From: JAGORM01 sp964406795
GTDB taxonomy: Bacteria > Patescibacteriota > Microgenomatia > Levybacterales > GWA1-39-11
Length of the DNA stretch: 64,000 nucleotides
Direction of reading: 5' to 3'
Assembly: GCA_964406795.1 (NCBI GenBank)
Contig: CAYOTA010000007.1
Span: forward strand, 9,136 to 73,135
Below are positions 1 through 9,253 of this stretch, one piece after another. Position numbers and translations under genes: made by a program. Positions within the stretch are counted from its first letter, which is position 1, and each line of letters opens with the position of its first letter. The notes beneath the pieces are model-generated. The model was not told the DNA's origin. It worked only from the letters and a program-made list of their open reading frames with translations, and ran no database searches.

Positions 1-329
1 ACTGGTTTTTAATTACAATATCTGCAAATTTAGTAGTATTTTTAAATCCGGAATTCTCACGTACAGCGCTAGGATACACGCTTCCTCATTTGTCAGGTTT
101 CATTTTAACTATTTGTTTATTTGCACTGTTTGTTCTTATTTACGTTGACTTTGATTTGCGCTCTAATAAATATGCGTCTCCTCCTAAAATGAAACAATTT
201 ATGTTTCCGCTAGAATTTGTATTAATGCCTATAGCCGGCCTGTTTTTATCCACAATTCCAGCGTTAATCTCTCACATACAATTAATTCGCGGAAAACGCC
301 TAGAATATAAGGTCACCGAAAAGGTGTAA
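1..329 (+). CDS. C-terminal end of a membrane glycosyltransferase (family 2 type), 5' partial
   Basis: The frame is open from base 3, so the TTG at 90 is internal and the catalytic domain lies upstream of the window. About 108 residues are visible: two to three hydrophobic segments, then a short basic tail ending RLEYKVTEKV. This arrangement, with a final amphipathic 'GKRLEY-VTEK' tail, is what I know from the C-terminal membrane part of processive family 2 glycosyltransferases (cellulose or hyaluronan synthase type). The GT-A motifs themselves cannot be seen. It is followed after 6 bases by another envelope glycosyltransferase, which supports a role in surface polysaccharide synthesis. Confidence 0.55.
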   Translation, partial: WFLITISANLVVFLNPEFSRTALGYTLPHLSGFILTICLFALFVLIYVDFDLRSNKYASPPKMKQFMFPLEFVLMPIAGLFLSTIPALISHIQLIRGKRLEYKVTEKV

Positions 330-335
330 TACAAC

Positions 336-1871
336 GTGAAAAAACTTATTCATTCATTTTGCAGATTGGAAATTGCGCCTCACGCATATGACTTCTTTTT
401 ATTAGGAGCTGTATTTGTTTTTTCTTTGCTTAGAATCCCATCCCTAATAGAACCCGAATGGTATGGTGATGAAGGGATATATCAAGTAATTGGGGCAGCG
501 TTAAATCAAGGCAGTCTGTTGTACCGTGACATATGGGACAATAAGCCTCCGCTTTTATATGTGTATTACGCATTAGTTAATGGAGATTTATTTGCCATTA
601 AATTTATGTCTTTACTGTTTGGACTTGCCGCAGTTATTTCATTTTTCTTCCTTGCAAAAAGTATCTTCCAAAATAAAAAATTACCTACGTTTGTTTCGAC
701 CAGCGTATTTGTGTATTTATTTGGTGCGCCAGTTCTGGAGGGAAATGTAGCAAATGCAGAAAATTTTATACTTTTCCCCATTATTCTGTCTCTTCTATTA
801 ATTACTAAACTTACTTCAAGGTCAAACTTTTTAATACCCGTAGTATCCGGACTGTTACTGTCAATTGCCTTTTTAACAAAGATAGTTGCAGTTTTTGATC
901 TTACTGCATTTTTGGTTATTCTTTTTTGCTTAAGGTTTTATAACAAAAATATTTTAGACATAAAAAGACACGCATTGTCCAAGCCAAAGGAATTTCTAGT
1001 AGCTATCAAACAAGAATTGTTGATTTTGGGTGCGTTTATAATTCCTATTTTTCTTACCTGGTTATATTTTGTTTTTATGGGTTCGTCATCAGAATTTTTA
1101 AGTGCAACATTTTCAAATAACGTTGGATATGTTGGATGGAAAAATTATTTTGTCATGCAAGTAGGAACTATAAATATTTCAATTCCTCAAGGATTACTTA
1201 TTATAAAAATTATCTTACTGATAATAAGCACGTTAGGAATAATTATTTACAGAAAGAAGTTTTCCATCACATCGTTAATTGTGTATACGTGGCTTATATT
1301 TAGTTTATTTAATGCGTTTTTCTCAGGGCGCCCTTACACACATTATGTATTAACATTTGTTCCGGCATTCAGTTTGCTTATAGGACTAATATTTCTTCAG
1401 CGAAAACGGTTTGTTGCGCACGCAATAGTTGCATTTCTTGTGTTACTTCTGGTACGTGAGAATTTTGATATATATAAAAAGAATTTTGCATACTATGTAA
1501 ATTATACTGATTTTGTAATGGGAGAAAAGTCGGTTTCAGATTATCAGAAATTTTTTGATGGAGATACTCCCAAAAATTATGCTATCGCAGAATTTATTAA
1601 AGACAATACAAGCATCAACGAAAACGTTTTTCTCGTATCAAATAGTTCTACTATTTATTATATGGCAGGTAAGTTTCCTCCAGGCCGATATATTGTAGGC
1701 TACCATATAGAGTCTTATAAAGAAGCTGTTCTTGAGACACAAAAAGCTTTAGTAAAGTCTAAGCCAAAATATATAATAAGCACTAATGATAGTTTAGCCA
1801 AAAATTTTATTGACAATTATCAATTGCAGTATATACTCTACAATGTAAAGATTTATGAGAAGCAATTTTAA
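336..1871 (+). CDS. Polytopic glycosyltransferase, GT39/ArnT-like
   Basis: A 511-residue integral membrane protein starting at GTG 336. After the first membrane segment an extracytoplasmic loop holds EWYGDEGIY (about residues 41-49), the acidic loop typical of GT-C enzymes such as PMT and ArnT. A second motif, DIWDNKPPLLYVYY, follows at about 65-78 and is characteristic of the PMT_2/GT39-like branch. Around ten further hydrophobic segments follow, then a soluble C-terminal domain from about residue 390. Such enzymes move sugars from polyprenyl-phosphate carriers to outer acceptors. The next genes make polyprenyl-linked sugars, so the context fits. The acceptor (protein or glycan) is unknown. 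Confidence 0.75.
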   Translation: MKKLIHSFCRLEIAPHAYDFFLLGAVFVFSLLRIPSLIEPEWYGDEGIYQVIGAALNQGSLLYRDIWDNKPPLLYVYYALVNGDLFAIKFMSLLFGLAAVISFFFLAKSIFQNKKLPTFVSTSVFVYLFGAPVLEGNVANAENFILFPIILSLLLITKLTSRSNFLIPVVSGLLLSIAFLTKIVAVFDLTAFLVILFCLRFYNKNILDIKRHALSKPKEFLVAIKQELLILGAFIIPIFLTWLYFVFMGSSSEFLSATFSNNVGYVGWKNYFVMQVGTINISIPQGLLIIKIILLIISTLGIIIYRKKFSITSLIVYTWLIFSLFNAFFSGRPYTHYVLTFVPAFSLLIGLIFLQRKRFVAHAIVAFLVLLLVRENFDIYKKNFAYYVNYTDFVMGEKSVSDYQKFFDGDTPKNYAIAEFIKDNTSINENVFLVSNSSTIYYMAGKFPPGRYIVGYHIESYKEAVLETQKALVKSKPKYIISTNDSLAKNFIDNYQLQYILYNVKIYEKQF

Positions 1872-2208
1872 AATAGTATTTGCCGACAGGGTTATTTTCT
1901 ACGCATTGCTAATTTCCATATTGGGAATTTTGCTGCAAATTGCGCTATCCGGTTTTCAATTTTTAAACTTACCTCCTGTTATTCCGTTATTTAATAGTCT
2001 GTCATGGGGGCAAGAACGACTTATTCACAAAATCTTTTTATTTGGTGTTCCTCTATTTTTATTACTTATTTTAATCTTAAATCTTTCATGGGCTGCAAAG
2101 CTGTATAAAAAAAATGCCTTGTTGTCTAGAGTTCTTGTATTCAACGTTCTATTGGGCGTTTTTCTTTCTTGTATTGCTCTTGTGCAAATATTTTTTCTTG
2201 TATTTTAA
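1855..2208 (+). CDS. Small membrane protein of unknown function
   Basis: A 117-residue protein whose ATG lies inside the last codons of the preceding glycosyltransferase (17-base overlap), so translation is probably coupled. It has three strongly hydrophobic segments with a short loop LSWGQERLIHK between the first and second. I recognise no family motif. Its position between a GT-C enzyme and a WecA-like enzyme suggests an accessory role in envelope glycan assembly, but nothing in its sequence proves that. Confidence 0.6.
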   Translation: MRSNFKIVFADRVIFYALLISILGILLQIALSGFQFLNLPPVIPLFNSLSWGQERLIHKIFLFGVPLFLLLILILNLSWAAKLYKKNALLSRVLVFNVLLGVFLSCIALVQIFFLVF

Positions 2209-2210
2209 AA

Positions 2211-3254
2211 ATGAATTTTTTAACTTTTTTTGCTCCTTTTTTAGTTGCACTTATTATAGCACTTGTGTCCGTACCAATTACTATAAAGTTTGCCAACAAA
2301 TTTAAGTTAGTGGACGATCCTAAGACTCATAAGCATCCTGCTATAATTCACAAGAAACCAACTCCCAGAGCTGGTGGACTACCTATATATATAGCTGTTT
2401 TTGTATCTTCAATTATTTTTCTTCCTTATAGTTTTCAGCTCTCAATGATTTTACTTTCCGGCTTGGGCGTTATAACAGTTGGCTTACTAGATGATAAGTA
2501 TGATCTGTCTCCCTACATTCGTTTTGGCACAAATATTTTATTTGCCGCTATTGTAGTTTTTTCAGGTATTACTATCCCCTTTGTAACAAATCCTTTTGGA
2601 GGTATTCTTCAATTTTCAAGCGCAGACCTATCTGCATTTTTCATTCCTCAAATACTTGCTATCATTTGGATTGTCTGGGTCATGAACATGCTAAATTGGA
2701 GCAAAGGGGTAGATGGGCAGATGCCAGGAATCGCGACAATATCAGCGATTGTTATAGGGATTGCATCACTTCGTTTTCCAGCGCTAGCCGAAGGAAATAT
2801 TGTTGTTGCAGAATTAGCATTTCTGACGGCAGGTGCCTCCTTAGGTTTTTTGTTTTTTAATTTTTACCCTGCAAAAATATTTCCCGGATATAGTGCAACT
2901 TTATTAGGATTTTTGATTGGTATCCTTTCCATATTGTCAGGTGTAAAGCTTGCAACTGCAGTGTTAGTGATGGGCATACCTACGGCAGATGCACTTTTTA
3001 CAATCTTACGGCGGACTATGTCAAAAAAGTCCCCCTTTTGGCATGATAAAGGGCATTTACATCACCTTCTCTTGCAGCTAGGCCTGTCTCAACGAAGTAT
3101 AGCCATGTTTTATTGGTCTATGTCAGCTGTGTTAGGTGCTATAGCATTAACACTATCTAGTAAAGGTAAACTTTTTGCTATAATTTTATTAGTAGTCTTG
3201 GTTACTGGCGGAATATTGTTCTTGCGTTTTGTAGCACGAAAAAAAGCAGCATGA
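2211..3254 (+). CDS. WecA/MraY-family polyprenyl-phosphate sugar-1-phosphate transferase
   Basis: The start is set at ATG 2211, two bases after the previous stop; an upstream in-frame extension would only add translated overlap. The 347-residue multi-pass protein has the family's landmarks in order: a DDP...H-K-TPRAGG region near residue 35, GLLDDKYDL near 91 (aspartates for Mg and catalysis), NMLNWSKGVDG near 160 and the HDKGHLHHLLLQLG histidine motif near 277. Family members transfer a UDP-linked aminosugar phosphate to undecaprenyl phosphate at the inner face of the membrane. The HxHH motif favours the WecA/TagO branch over MraY. The next gene overlaps its stop by 4 bases (ATGA). Confidence 0.85.
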   Translation: MNFLTFFAPFLVALIIALVSVPITIKFANKFKLVDDPKTHKHPAIIHKKPTPRAGGLPIYIAVFVSSIIFLPYSFQLSMILLSGLGVITVGLLDDKYDLSPYIRFGTNILFAAIVVFSGITIPFVTNPFGGILQFSSADLSAFFIPQILAIIWIVWVMNMLNWSKGVDGQMPGIATISAIVIGIASLRFPALAEGNIVVAELAFLTAGASLGFLFFNFYPAKIFPGYSATLLGFLIGILSILSGVKLATAVLVMGIPTADALFTILRRTMSKKSPFWHDKGHLHHLLLQLGLSQRSIAMFYWSMSAVLGAIALTLSSKGKLFAIILLVVLVTGGILFLRFVARKKAA

Positions 3255-4189
3255 CAAACTCTTTGGGTTTTTATATTTTTAAATTAATGCGTCCACGTCA
3301 GTGGATTAAAAACTTTGCATTATTTGCAGCTCCCATGTTTGGAGCGCAACTATTCGTAGAGGACTTGCTGTTTAAAATCAGTATGGGTTTTATAGCATTT
3401 TGTTTATTGTCCTCATCAACATATATCATAAATGATTTGTTAGATGTTCAAAAAGATAAACTGCATCCGTTTAAGAAAATGAGGCCGATAGCCAGCGGAC
3501 ACGTTTCTGTAAACCAAGCAATAGTTGTATTTGCAATCTTAATATTTTCGTCCCTTTTTGTTTCATATCAAATATCCGTATTCTTTCTTTTAATTTCTAT
3601 TCTGTATTTAATACTTCAACTCTCTTATTCATTACTTTTTAAAAGCTTAGTAGTTTTTGATATTCTGTTTATAGCAGCAGGATATATATTACGTGTTTTA
3701 GCAGGAGAAGTTATTTCAGGGTATCACATTTCTGTATGGTTGCTGTTGACCACCGTATCTCTTTCACTGTTCTTGGCTGTTGGAAAACGTCGCTCAGAGT
3801 TAACGCTTTTAAGAAATCAAACTGGCGCACATATAGCCAATGTCAGGAAAAGCCTATCTCATTATTCGGATCATTTGCTTGATGCGTACTCAATGATGTT
3901 TGCGACCACAACTTTGATTTTTTATTCATTATTTACGTTTCTTGAAAGTACGAGGAGTGTTCAGCTGCCGGAAATATTATTGCCTGAATTTTTGCCTGAA
4001 TACCTTCAGCGTAAGTGGCTCATGATTACAATCTTGCCCGTAATTTATGGCGTCATGAGATATTTACAGGATATATATGAAAAAAGTGAAGGAGAAAGTC
4101 CAGACCGAGTATTGCTTTCAGACAAAGCGCTTTTGGCGGCAGTTATTTTGTGGGGAATACTGGTTATGTTTGTAATTTACGTGTTATAG
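3251..4189 (+). CDS. UbiA-family transferase, decaprenyl-phosphate phosphoribosyltransferase-like
   Basis: A 312-residue UbiA superfamily membrane protein starting in an ATGA overlap with the WecA-like gene. It opens with RPRQWIKN and carries the double-Asp motif NDLLDVQKDKLHP followed by KMRPIASG (about residues 62-85). That combination is diagnostic of the DPPR synthase group, which joins phosphoribose to polyprenyl phosphate, the first step to polyprenyl-linked arabinose. A second acidic region (residues 200-230) is less conserved. The four-gene block 1-4189 therefore looks like a unit making and using polyprenyl-linked sugars. Substrate identity is inferred from the family. Confidence 0.75.
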   Translation: MTNSLGFYIFKLMRPRQWIKNFALFAAPMFGAQLFVEDLLFKISMGFIAFCLLSSSTYIINDLLDVQKDKLHPFKKMRPIASGHVSVNQAIVVFAILIFSSLFVSYQISVFFLLISILYLILQLSYSLLFKSLVVFDILFIAAGYILRVLAGEVISGYHISVWLLLTTVSLSLFLAVGKRRSELTLLRNQTGAHIANVRKSLSHYSDHLLDAYSMMFATTTLIFYSLFTFLESTRSVQLPEILLPEFLPEYLQRKWLMITILPVIYGVMRYLQDIYEKSEGESPDRVLLSDKALLAAVILWGILVMFVIYVL

Positions 4190-5026
4190 CTTCTTTTCAG
4201 CAAAGCTGCTGCTTATCCAGCCTTCGACTCCATTTTTCAGTTGTATTTTATACCAATCATTTTCTTCAGCTACAAGTACCAATTCATCTTTAGGAAGCAC
4301 TCTCCCAATTTCTAAAGACGCGATATTTGGTTCCTGCCGTACTCGCAAAAAGCCGGTAGGGGTTGCGAGTATGGTAACTAGCCGCTGAATGGTTGTAGGT
4401 GTTGGACTTGGGGAACCAAGGCTCCCGGGAAGCACCTCTTCTGCTTCTGGCTGTGTTCCCAAAAGTGCTTCAATAACAAGTTTGTAGCCGGGAATAGTTT
4501 TAACACGAATCGTCTTTTTTCCATACCCTCCTTTTTGCAGTTCTACTTCATGTTCGGATGATGATATGGGTGTGATTAAGTTTGGTGTAGCACCTGTTTC
4601 ATTCCCATCCACTGAAACGAGAGCGCCTGAAGGAAGGGATGACACAAAAAGTTGCGGGTCAGTACCTGATGCCTTTTCAAGCGTAAGAATATATGAGCTC
4701 GCATAGCTTCCTGGAAGAAATGTTCTATCTACAGCTGTTAGAACACCGCGTCCTATTTTTATTTTTGTTGAAAACTTTTCAAAGCCTCCTTCGGGTATTA
4801 ATTCAAGCGTATAGTTTCCCGCATCTACCCTGTCTACCTGTTCACACTTGCACAGTGGAGTTGTCCCAAGTGTTTTTCCATTTAACACTACTTTAGCAGG
4901 TACATTTGACGTAACCTGGAGAGCTCCAGTACCTTTAGGGATAAGTGTGCCAGCAACTCGAAAGAGAAGAAAAAACCCTATGAAGATAACGAGAATAGAA
5001 AGCATACTGACGAACTTTTTTCGCAT
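4184..5026 (-). CDS. Membrane-anchored PEGA / SH3 domain protein
   Basis: I place the start at the ATG complementing 5024-5026 (280 residues). A longer frame exists, but an extended -10 (TGC then TACTAT) sits 6 bases before this ATG, so the longer start would lie upstream of the transcript. One N-terminal membrane segment is followed by two PEGA domains (about 35-105 and 115-185; motif 'PSGALVSVDGNETGATP' in the second). A Pro/Thr linker and a C-terminal bacterial SH3 domain follow (LRVRQEPN... GVEGWISSSF). PEGA and SH3b domains bind surface structures or peptidoglycan, so a wall-associated role is likely. It converges with the UbiA gene, overlapping by 6 bases. Confidence 0.75.
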   Translation of the reverse strand: MRKKFVSMLSILVIFIGFFLLFRVAGTLIPKGTGALQVTSNVPAKVVLNGKTLGTTPLCKCEQVDRVDAGNYTLELIPEGGFEKFSTKIKIGRGVLTAVDRTFLPGSYASSYILTLEKASGTDPQLFVSSLPSGALVSVDGNETGATPNLITPISSSEHEVELQKGGYGKKTIRVKTIPGYKLVIEALLGTQPEAEEVLPGSLGSPSPTPTTIQRLVTILATPTGFLRVRQEPNIASLEIGRVLPKDELVLVAEENDWYKIQLKNGVEGWISSSFAEKKL

Positions 5027-5080
5027 GTCATTATAGTAGCAAACAACTACAATCTTCTCAACATGCCAAAGACTAAGTTC

Positions 5081-5115
5081 TTGACAAATTAGCACTCAAT
5101 GTGATAGAGTGATAA
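5081..5115 (+). promoter_or_regulatory. Promoter and CIRCE operator of hsp20
   Basis: A TTGACA -35 box (5081-5086) is followed at 5089-5115 by TTAGCACTC-N9-GAGTGATAA. The CIRCE consensus bound by HrcA is TTAGCACTC-N9-GAGTGCTAA, so the left arm is perfect and the right arm has one change. The operator overlaps the likely -10 (GATAGA, 5103-5108, with an upstream TG). Repression by HrcA, encoded at 18357 in this window, follows directly from known biology. Confidence 0.88.
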
Positions 5116-5179
5116 CATATAAAACAAAGCCTTTTTGAATTGTATCTTATACGAAAAGTAACGAAAGGAGGTGAGCAGT

Positions 5180-5620
5180 ATGGCAATAATCAGACTAAAT
5201 CCTTGGAGCATTGACCGTATATTTGATGATGACTTTAATTTTCCTACTATTCATGGAGTATCCAAATTAATGGGTCAAGGAATAAACATTTACGAAACAC
5301 AAGACTCAATAGTAGCAGAAACTGCTATCCCTGGACTTTCTGAAACAGATGTAGATGTAACTTTTGAGGACGGTGTTGTTAGAATAAGCGGGACAAAAGA
5401 GGAGAAACAGGAAGAAAAAGATAAAAGAAGGTACTTCATGTCTTCAATGATTGCATCATTTAATTATTCATTTAGAATTCCACAAGGTGTTGTAAAAATA
5501 CAAGAACCTAAGGCAGAACTTGAGGATGGTATTTTGAAGCTCACCTTCAGTAAGGTTGAGAAAAAAGAACCTAAAAGAATCAAGGTTTTTAAAAAAGCAA
5601 AAGTTAAAGCAATTTCATAA
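5180..5620 (+). CDS. hsp20: Small heat-shock protein, Hsp20 family
   Basis: A 146-residue alpha-crystallin-domain chaperone. ATG 5180 is chosen over the in-frame GTG at 5171 because a full Shine-Dalgarno (AAAGGAGGTGA, 5164-5174) lies 5 bases before it and overlaps the GTG. The ACD runs from about residue 37 to 130, with INIYETQDSIVAETAIPGL at its start and the typical PQGVVKIQEPKAELEDGIL...F segment. Members hold unfolding proteins in oligomeric complexes for refolding by DnaK and Clp ATPases, all present in this window. It has its own CIRCE operator and terminator, so it is a single-gene heat-shock unit. It is one of few genes here with a strong SD. Confidence 0.92.
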   Translation: MAIIRLNPWSIDRIFDDDFNFPTIHGVSKLMGQGINIYETQDSIVAETAIPGLSETDVDVTFEDGVVRISGTKEEKQEEKDKRRYFMSSMIASFNYSFRIPQGVVKIQEPKAELEDGILKLTFSKVEKKEPKRIKVFKKAKVKAIS

Positions 5621-5640
5621 TGTTTTAATGTGCTTTTATA

Positions 5641-5673
5641 AAATGTGCCCCTGTAAATTACAGGGGCACATTT
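5641..5673 (+). terminator. Bidirectional intrinsic terminator
   Basis: A near-perfect 16-bp inverted repeat (AAATGTGCCCCTGTAA, one base, then its complement) lies between the convergent hsp20 and dockerin-protein genes. Short T-rich stretches follow on both strands. It can end transcription from either side. Confidence 0.8.
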
Positions 5674-5702
5674 GTTTAAAATCATAATTACTAAGCAAGC
5701 AG

Positions 5703-7358
5703 TTATGGTTTCCAGTTGCCGAGTAGAATGGAGAGATCCAGTGTGTTAATTGTGCCATTGTTATTTAAGTCGGCCAGCGCATCATTACTTCCCCATCGAG
5801 ATAATAAAAAGGATAAGTCTTGTACGTTCACCTTGCCGTCACGGTTTATGTCACCAATCGCAAATAGTGGAGGTGTTGGTGTACTCGTGGGAGTAGGTGT
5901 GCTGGTAAGGAATATGATTGGTGAAGCAGTGATAGGGGCTATAGTTGCGGTTGCCGTGGGAGTATTGGTTATTGTGGGAGTTGGGCTTGTGCCGCCCGTT
6001 TGTGTACTTTCCCTTGACCAAATCGCAAAATCTTTAGCAAGATATGGCCAAGCACCATTGTACCAACTGTCTTGTGAAAATCTTAATTTTACAGTCTGAG
6101 TTCCTGCAGGAATTGGCGTCCAATATGAAGAGAATTGACCTGGTCGATGTTGTCCGGTTGCTTCTACGCTACCCAGCTGACGTGATGCAGGAGCGTAGGT
6201 TGCCCCATTATTATAGGAGACTTCAACGGTGCCCACTGCTGAAAATCGGAGATTTGCGTTTTCTGGTGCGGGTAAGTTAAATTGTAAGGTTTCAGAGTTA
6301 CTGCTTATAGTTCTCTTATTCGCCTTAATCATGGTGAAGGGAACAGAACTCGAGATTTGCACATTATCCCAATGCCATGTGTTTGGTTTACATGTTCCAT
6401 CAGGTCCCGGATGATTTGCTACAGCACAATCTTTTGTAGGGTTGTACGAGTGATGTCCTAATTGGACAACTCCCTGGGTCCAGTCTAATTCGGGAATATC
6501 AGTATCTACCCAATAAATAGATCTGTTAGAGGTGAGTGGTTGTGGAGGTATTCCAAATTTAATGCGATTTCTTGAAAGTTGAAGCTCAAATGTTGCTCTG
6601 TCTCTGGGACTTGGGGTAAGTATGTCATCATATTTTGAAAATTGATTAGAGCTAATCTCAGTTTCAACATAATTCCTAATAATATATGTCTTAAATATAC
6701 CTTGATCTTGTTTGATGTGAATCGCGTTTTTTGGTGTTCCTTGCAGGTCGGGAAGCCAATCGTCAAGTGGTAGCTGCATGTTATCCTCATAAGGTGTAAT
6801 CCATAAATCAATCCAATCACGGCTTGTTGACCGATAAGTAGACACGTCAAATTTTAGAGTAGTTGTTCCATTTGAAATATCCATTAGACGGTTAGGCGTT
6901 AGATATATAACCGCGTAACCTTCTTCGTTTATAGCAGTCATTATGTGATCTTTACACATAAAGACCGCATCCTCATATATCCCGGTGGTGAGATGAGTAA
7001 CTAAGTTGCCTGCAGTATCAAGTGGAGGAGTGCATCCTATACCATGATGTGCGTCTTGTTGATTTAATTTCTGTAATGTATCTACATCCCGGGAGTGGAT
7101 TGCTACATCCCATTCATTTTGGCCAGCTTGCGTGAATGGCTGTGGGGTTGTAGGGGAACCATCAAAAGTTTCAGTAAAAGGAGTAGGTAAGTTTTCAGCT
7201 GCATAATTTCTTATATCCTGATTTTGGGTAAACAGAAAGTATGTCACAAAAAATGCTCCTGTAATAAATAGAACCAGCAAGACGGAAAGACTCTTTTTAT
7301 TCTTAATCAGTTTAGTAATTTTTTCTCTTGCACTAATTTTAGGAATAATTTTAATCAC
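5703..7358 (-). CDS. Exported protein with C-terminal type I dockerin
   Basis: A 551-residue protein starting at GTG (7356-7358); TAAAAT ends 5 bases upstream, implying a leaderless message. A basic N-terminus and one membrane segment (about residues 24-43) are followed by a roughly 430-residue extracellular region I do not recognise; its pattern of short strands suggests beta-sandwich domains of the laminin-G/concanavalin type. A Thr/Pro linker follows (repeats of TPTPT). The last 55 residues hold two dockerin repeats, DINRDGKVNVQDLSFLLSRWG and DLNNNGTINTLDLSILLGNW, each with a calcium-binding D-x-[ND]-x-[DN]-G loop. Dockerins dock to cohesins; no cohesin is visible in this window. Confidence 0.75.
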   Translation of the reverse strand: MIKIIPKISAREKITKLIKNKKSLSVLLVLFITGAFFVTYFLFTQNQDIRNYAAENLPTPFTETFDGSPTTPQPFTQAGQNEWDVAIHSRDVDTLQKLNQQDAHHGIGCTPPLDTAGNLVTHLTTGIYEDAVFMCKDHIMTAINEEGYAVIYLTPNRLMDISNGTTTLKFDVSTYRSTSRDWIDLWITPYEDNMQLPLDDWLPDLQGTPKNAIHIKQDQGIFKTYIIRNYVETEISSNQFSKYDDILTPSPRDRATFELQLSRNRIKFGIPPQPLTSNRSIYWVDTDIPELDWTQGVVQLGHHSYNPTKDCAVANHPGPDGTCKPNTWHWDNVQISSSVPFTMIKANKRTISSNSETLQFNLPAPENANLRFSAVGTVEVSYNNGATYAPASRQLGSVEATGQHRPGQFSSYWTPIPAGTQTVKLRFSQDSWYNGAWPYLAKDFAIWSRESTQTGGTSPTPTITNTPTATATIAPITASPIIFLTSTPTPTSTPTPPLFAIGDINRDGKVNVQDLSFLLSRWGSNDALADLNNNGTINTLDLSILLGNWKP

Positions 7359-7398
7359 ACTTTATTTTACATTGAGCCATCCTAGCCGTGTCAATGAG

Positions 7399-8865
7399 CT
7401 AAGGAAGCCGTGGGAAAAGTGGTTGGCCGGAGCGGACTATACCTTGGTTAAATTGGCTGAGTACTTTTTTGGCGGTTGTAGGCAAAAACGGTTGTAAGTC
7501 AAAACCAATTTGCGCAATGGTAATACATAATGCGGACAGAACAGACGTTAATTTTTCGCCTTCTTTTTCCCATGGTTTTTCTTCATTTATTAATTTGTCT
7601 GACTTTTTTATCTCATCCCATATATGTGATAATGCAGTATTAAAGTTATATTCATCAAGTGATTTTTGAACATTTTGGCTAAATGTTTTCGGAGCATATT
7701 CATTGTGGAAATTAATTTTTTCACACAGTTTGGAAACACGTGCGGTTAAGTTCCCCAATCCATTTGCAAGATCAGCGTTGTAAACTTCTTTAAAGCGCTC
7801 TTTTGTAAAATCCCCGTCCCCATCTGTTGGAATTTGAGATAACATAAAATATCTAAATCCTTCCAGTCCATACTCATCTGAAATCTCAAATGGGTCTATA
7901 ACATTTCCAAGCGTTTTTGACATCTTTTGGCCGCCTGATTGAACAAATCCATGAACAAGAATTAATTTAGGTAGGTGTAACCCCGCTGACATAAGCATTG
8001 CAGGCCAATATACAGTGTGAAATCTATTAATATCCTTTCCAATCACATGCACATCAGCAGGCCACCATTTTTCAAACATGCTTGTGTCAGTTCCATATCC
8101 AATTCCTGTTATATAAATTGCTAATGCATCAAACCAAACATACATAACTTGATTGGAGTCGGTTGGGACCGGTACTCCAACTCCTTTAGCCCGGTCTCTT
8201 GATCTTGAGATGCTAAAATCTTCCAGACCACTTTTAATAAACGAAACAATTTCATTCTTTTTACTTACTGGTACAACCTGTAACGTATTGGATTTGAGAA
8301 GTTCTAATAATTTTTCTTGGTAATTTGAAAGTTTAAAGAAATAATTTTCTTCGGTTATTTTATCAGGAATTGTTAAATGGTCTGGGCACTTTCTATCTAT
8401 CAATTCTTTATCTGTTTTAAAACTTTCACATCCTACGCAATAAAGTCCCGTATATGATTTTTTATAAATATCTCCGTTTTTGGCGCATAATTCCCACAAC
8501 TTTTGAACACCAGGGAAATGAGATTTTGTATCAGATCCGCGTTCAAACACATCAAGTTTTACTCCAAGTTTTTCATATGCTTCTTTGAAAACTAATGAAT
8601 TTTTATCTAAAAATTCCTGAACAGGAAGCCCCTCTTTTTCGGCGGCCTGTACATTTTTTAAAGCATTTTCGTCAGCACCGGATAACAAAAGTGTTTCTTG
8701 GCCTAAAATTTGGTGGTAGTTTCGTATGGTATCTGCCTGAAAATACTCAAGTGCGTGTCCAATGTGTGGCTTTCCATTCACATACGGGATTGCCGTGGTA
8801 ATATAAAACGTTTGCTTTGCAGTGCTCGGTTGCGACTGTGCTCCTAAAAATGGCTTAGTTGTCAT
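7399..8865 (-). CDS. metG: Methionyl-tRNA synthetase
   Basis: A 488-residue class I synthetase that charges tRNA-Met. The Rossmann fold has PYVNGKPHIGHALEY (HIGH motif, about residues 28-42) and KMSKTLGNVIDP (KMSKS motif, about 315-326). Between them the CP1 zinc region has CVGCESF and a later C-x-D-H, so one knuckle is altered from the usual CxxC pairs. The helical anticodon-binding domain ends the protein; there is no C-terminal EMAP-like tRNA-binding domain, so this is the short form. TATACT ends 7 bases before the ATG, implying a leaderless transcript. Confidence 0.93.
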   Translation of the reverse strand: MTTKPFLGAQSQPSTAKQTFYITTAIPYVNGKPHIGHALEYFQADTIRNYHQILGQETLLLSGADENALKNVQAAEKEGLPVQEFLDKNSLVFKEAYEKLGVKLDVFERGSDTKSHFPGVQKLWELCAKNGDIYKKSYTGLYCVGCESFKTDKELIDRKCPDHLTIPDKITEENYFFKLSNYQEKLLELLKSNTLQVVPVSKKNEIVSFIKSGLEDFSISRSRDRAKGVGVPVPTDSNQVMYVWFDALAIYITGIGYGTDTSMFEKWWPADVHVIGKDINRFHTVYWPAMLMSAGLHLPKLILVHGFVQSGGQKMSKTLGNVIDPFEISDEYGLEGFRYFMLSQIPTDGDGDFTKERFKEVYNADLANGLGNLTARVSKLCEKINFHNEYAPKTFSQNVQKSLDEYNFNTALSHIWDEIKKSDKLINEEKPWEKEGEKLTSVLSALCITIAQIGFDLQPFLPTTAKKVLSQFNQGIVRSGQPLFPRLP

Positions 8866-8902
8866 GCCGTTAAGTATAACTTATGAGGCTATATATTACA
8901 AA

Positions 8903-9235
8903 TTACTTATTTCGAAACCCCAGCTCAACTAACACAATTATTGCAAGTAATATTCCAGCATAGAGCACATTTAAAAATCCTATAATTTTTAGAAAAAACA
9001 AAGATGTTAGGAAAAATGATGTAAGTATTCCCATTCTCAAATTTGTTGTTATAAAACTTGCAACTGAAAAAAGAAAAATAAATAAAAGAATAAAAAAGAA
9101 AAATATCGGTGAAAATGTAAAAGACCCTAAGGGAGATGTTTTTTCAGGATCTACAAAAAACACAAAAAATAGCAATGCACATAAAGAGGCAAAACCTATA
9201 AGTAGATAGGGGAGTACGTGTTTTCTTTTTCGCAT
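8903..9235 (-). CDS. Small membrane protein of unknown function
   Basis: 110 residues with a basic N-terminus and three to four hydrophobic segments almost end to end. No family motif is recognised. An extended -10 (TGGTACAAT) ends 6 bases before its ATG, so it has its own leaderless promoter although it lies only 18 bases from the pyrF stop. Composition is dominated by Phe, Ile and Leu. Confidence 0.6.
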   Translation of the reverse strand: MRKRKHVLPYLLIGFASLCALLFFVFFVDPEKTSPLGSFTFSPIFFFFILLFIFLFSVASFITTNLRMGILTSFFLTSLFFLKIIGFLNVLYAGILLAIIVLVELGFRNK

Positions 9236-9253
9236 GTAATTATTGTACCAGAC

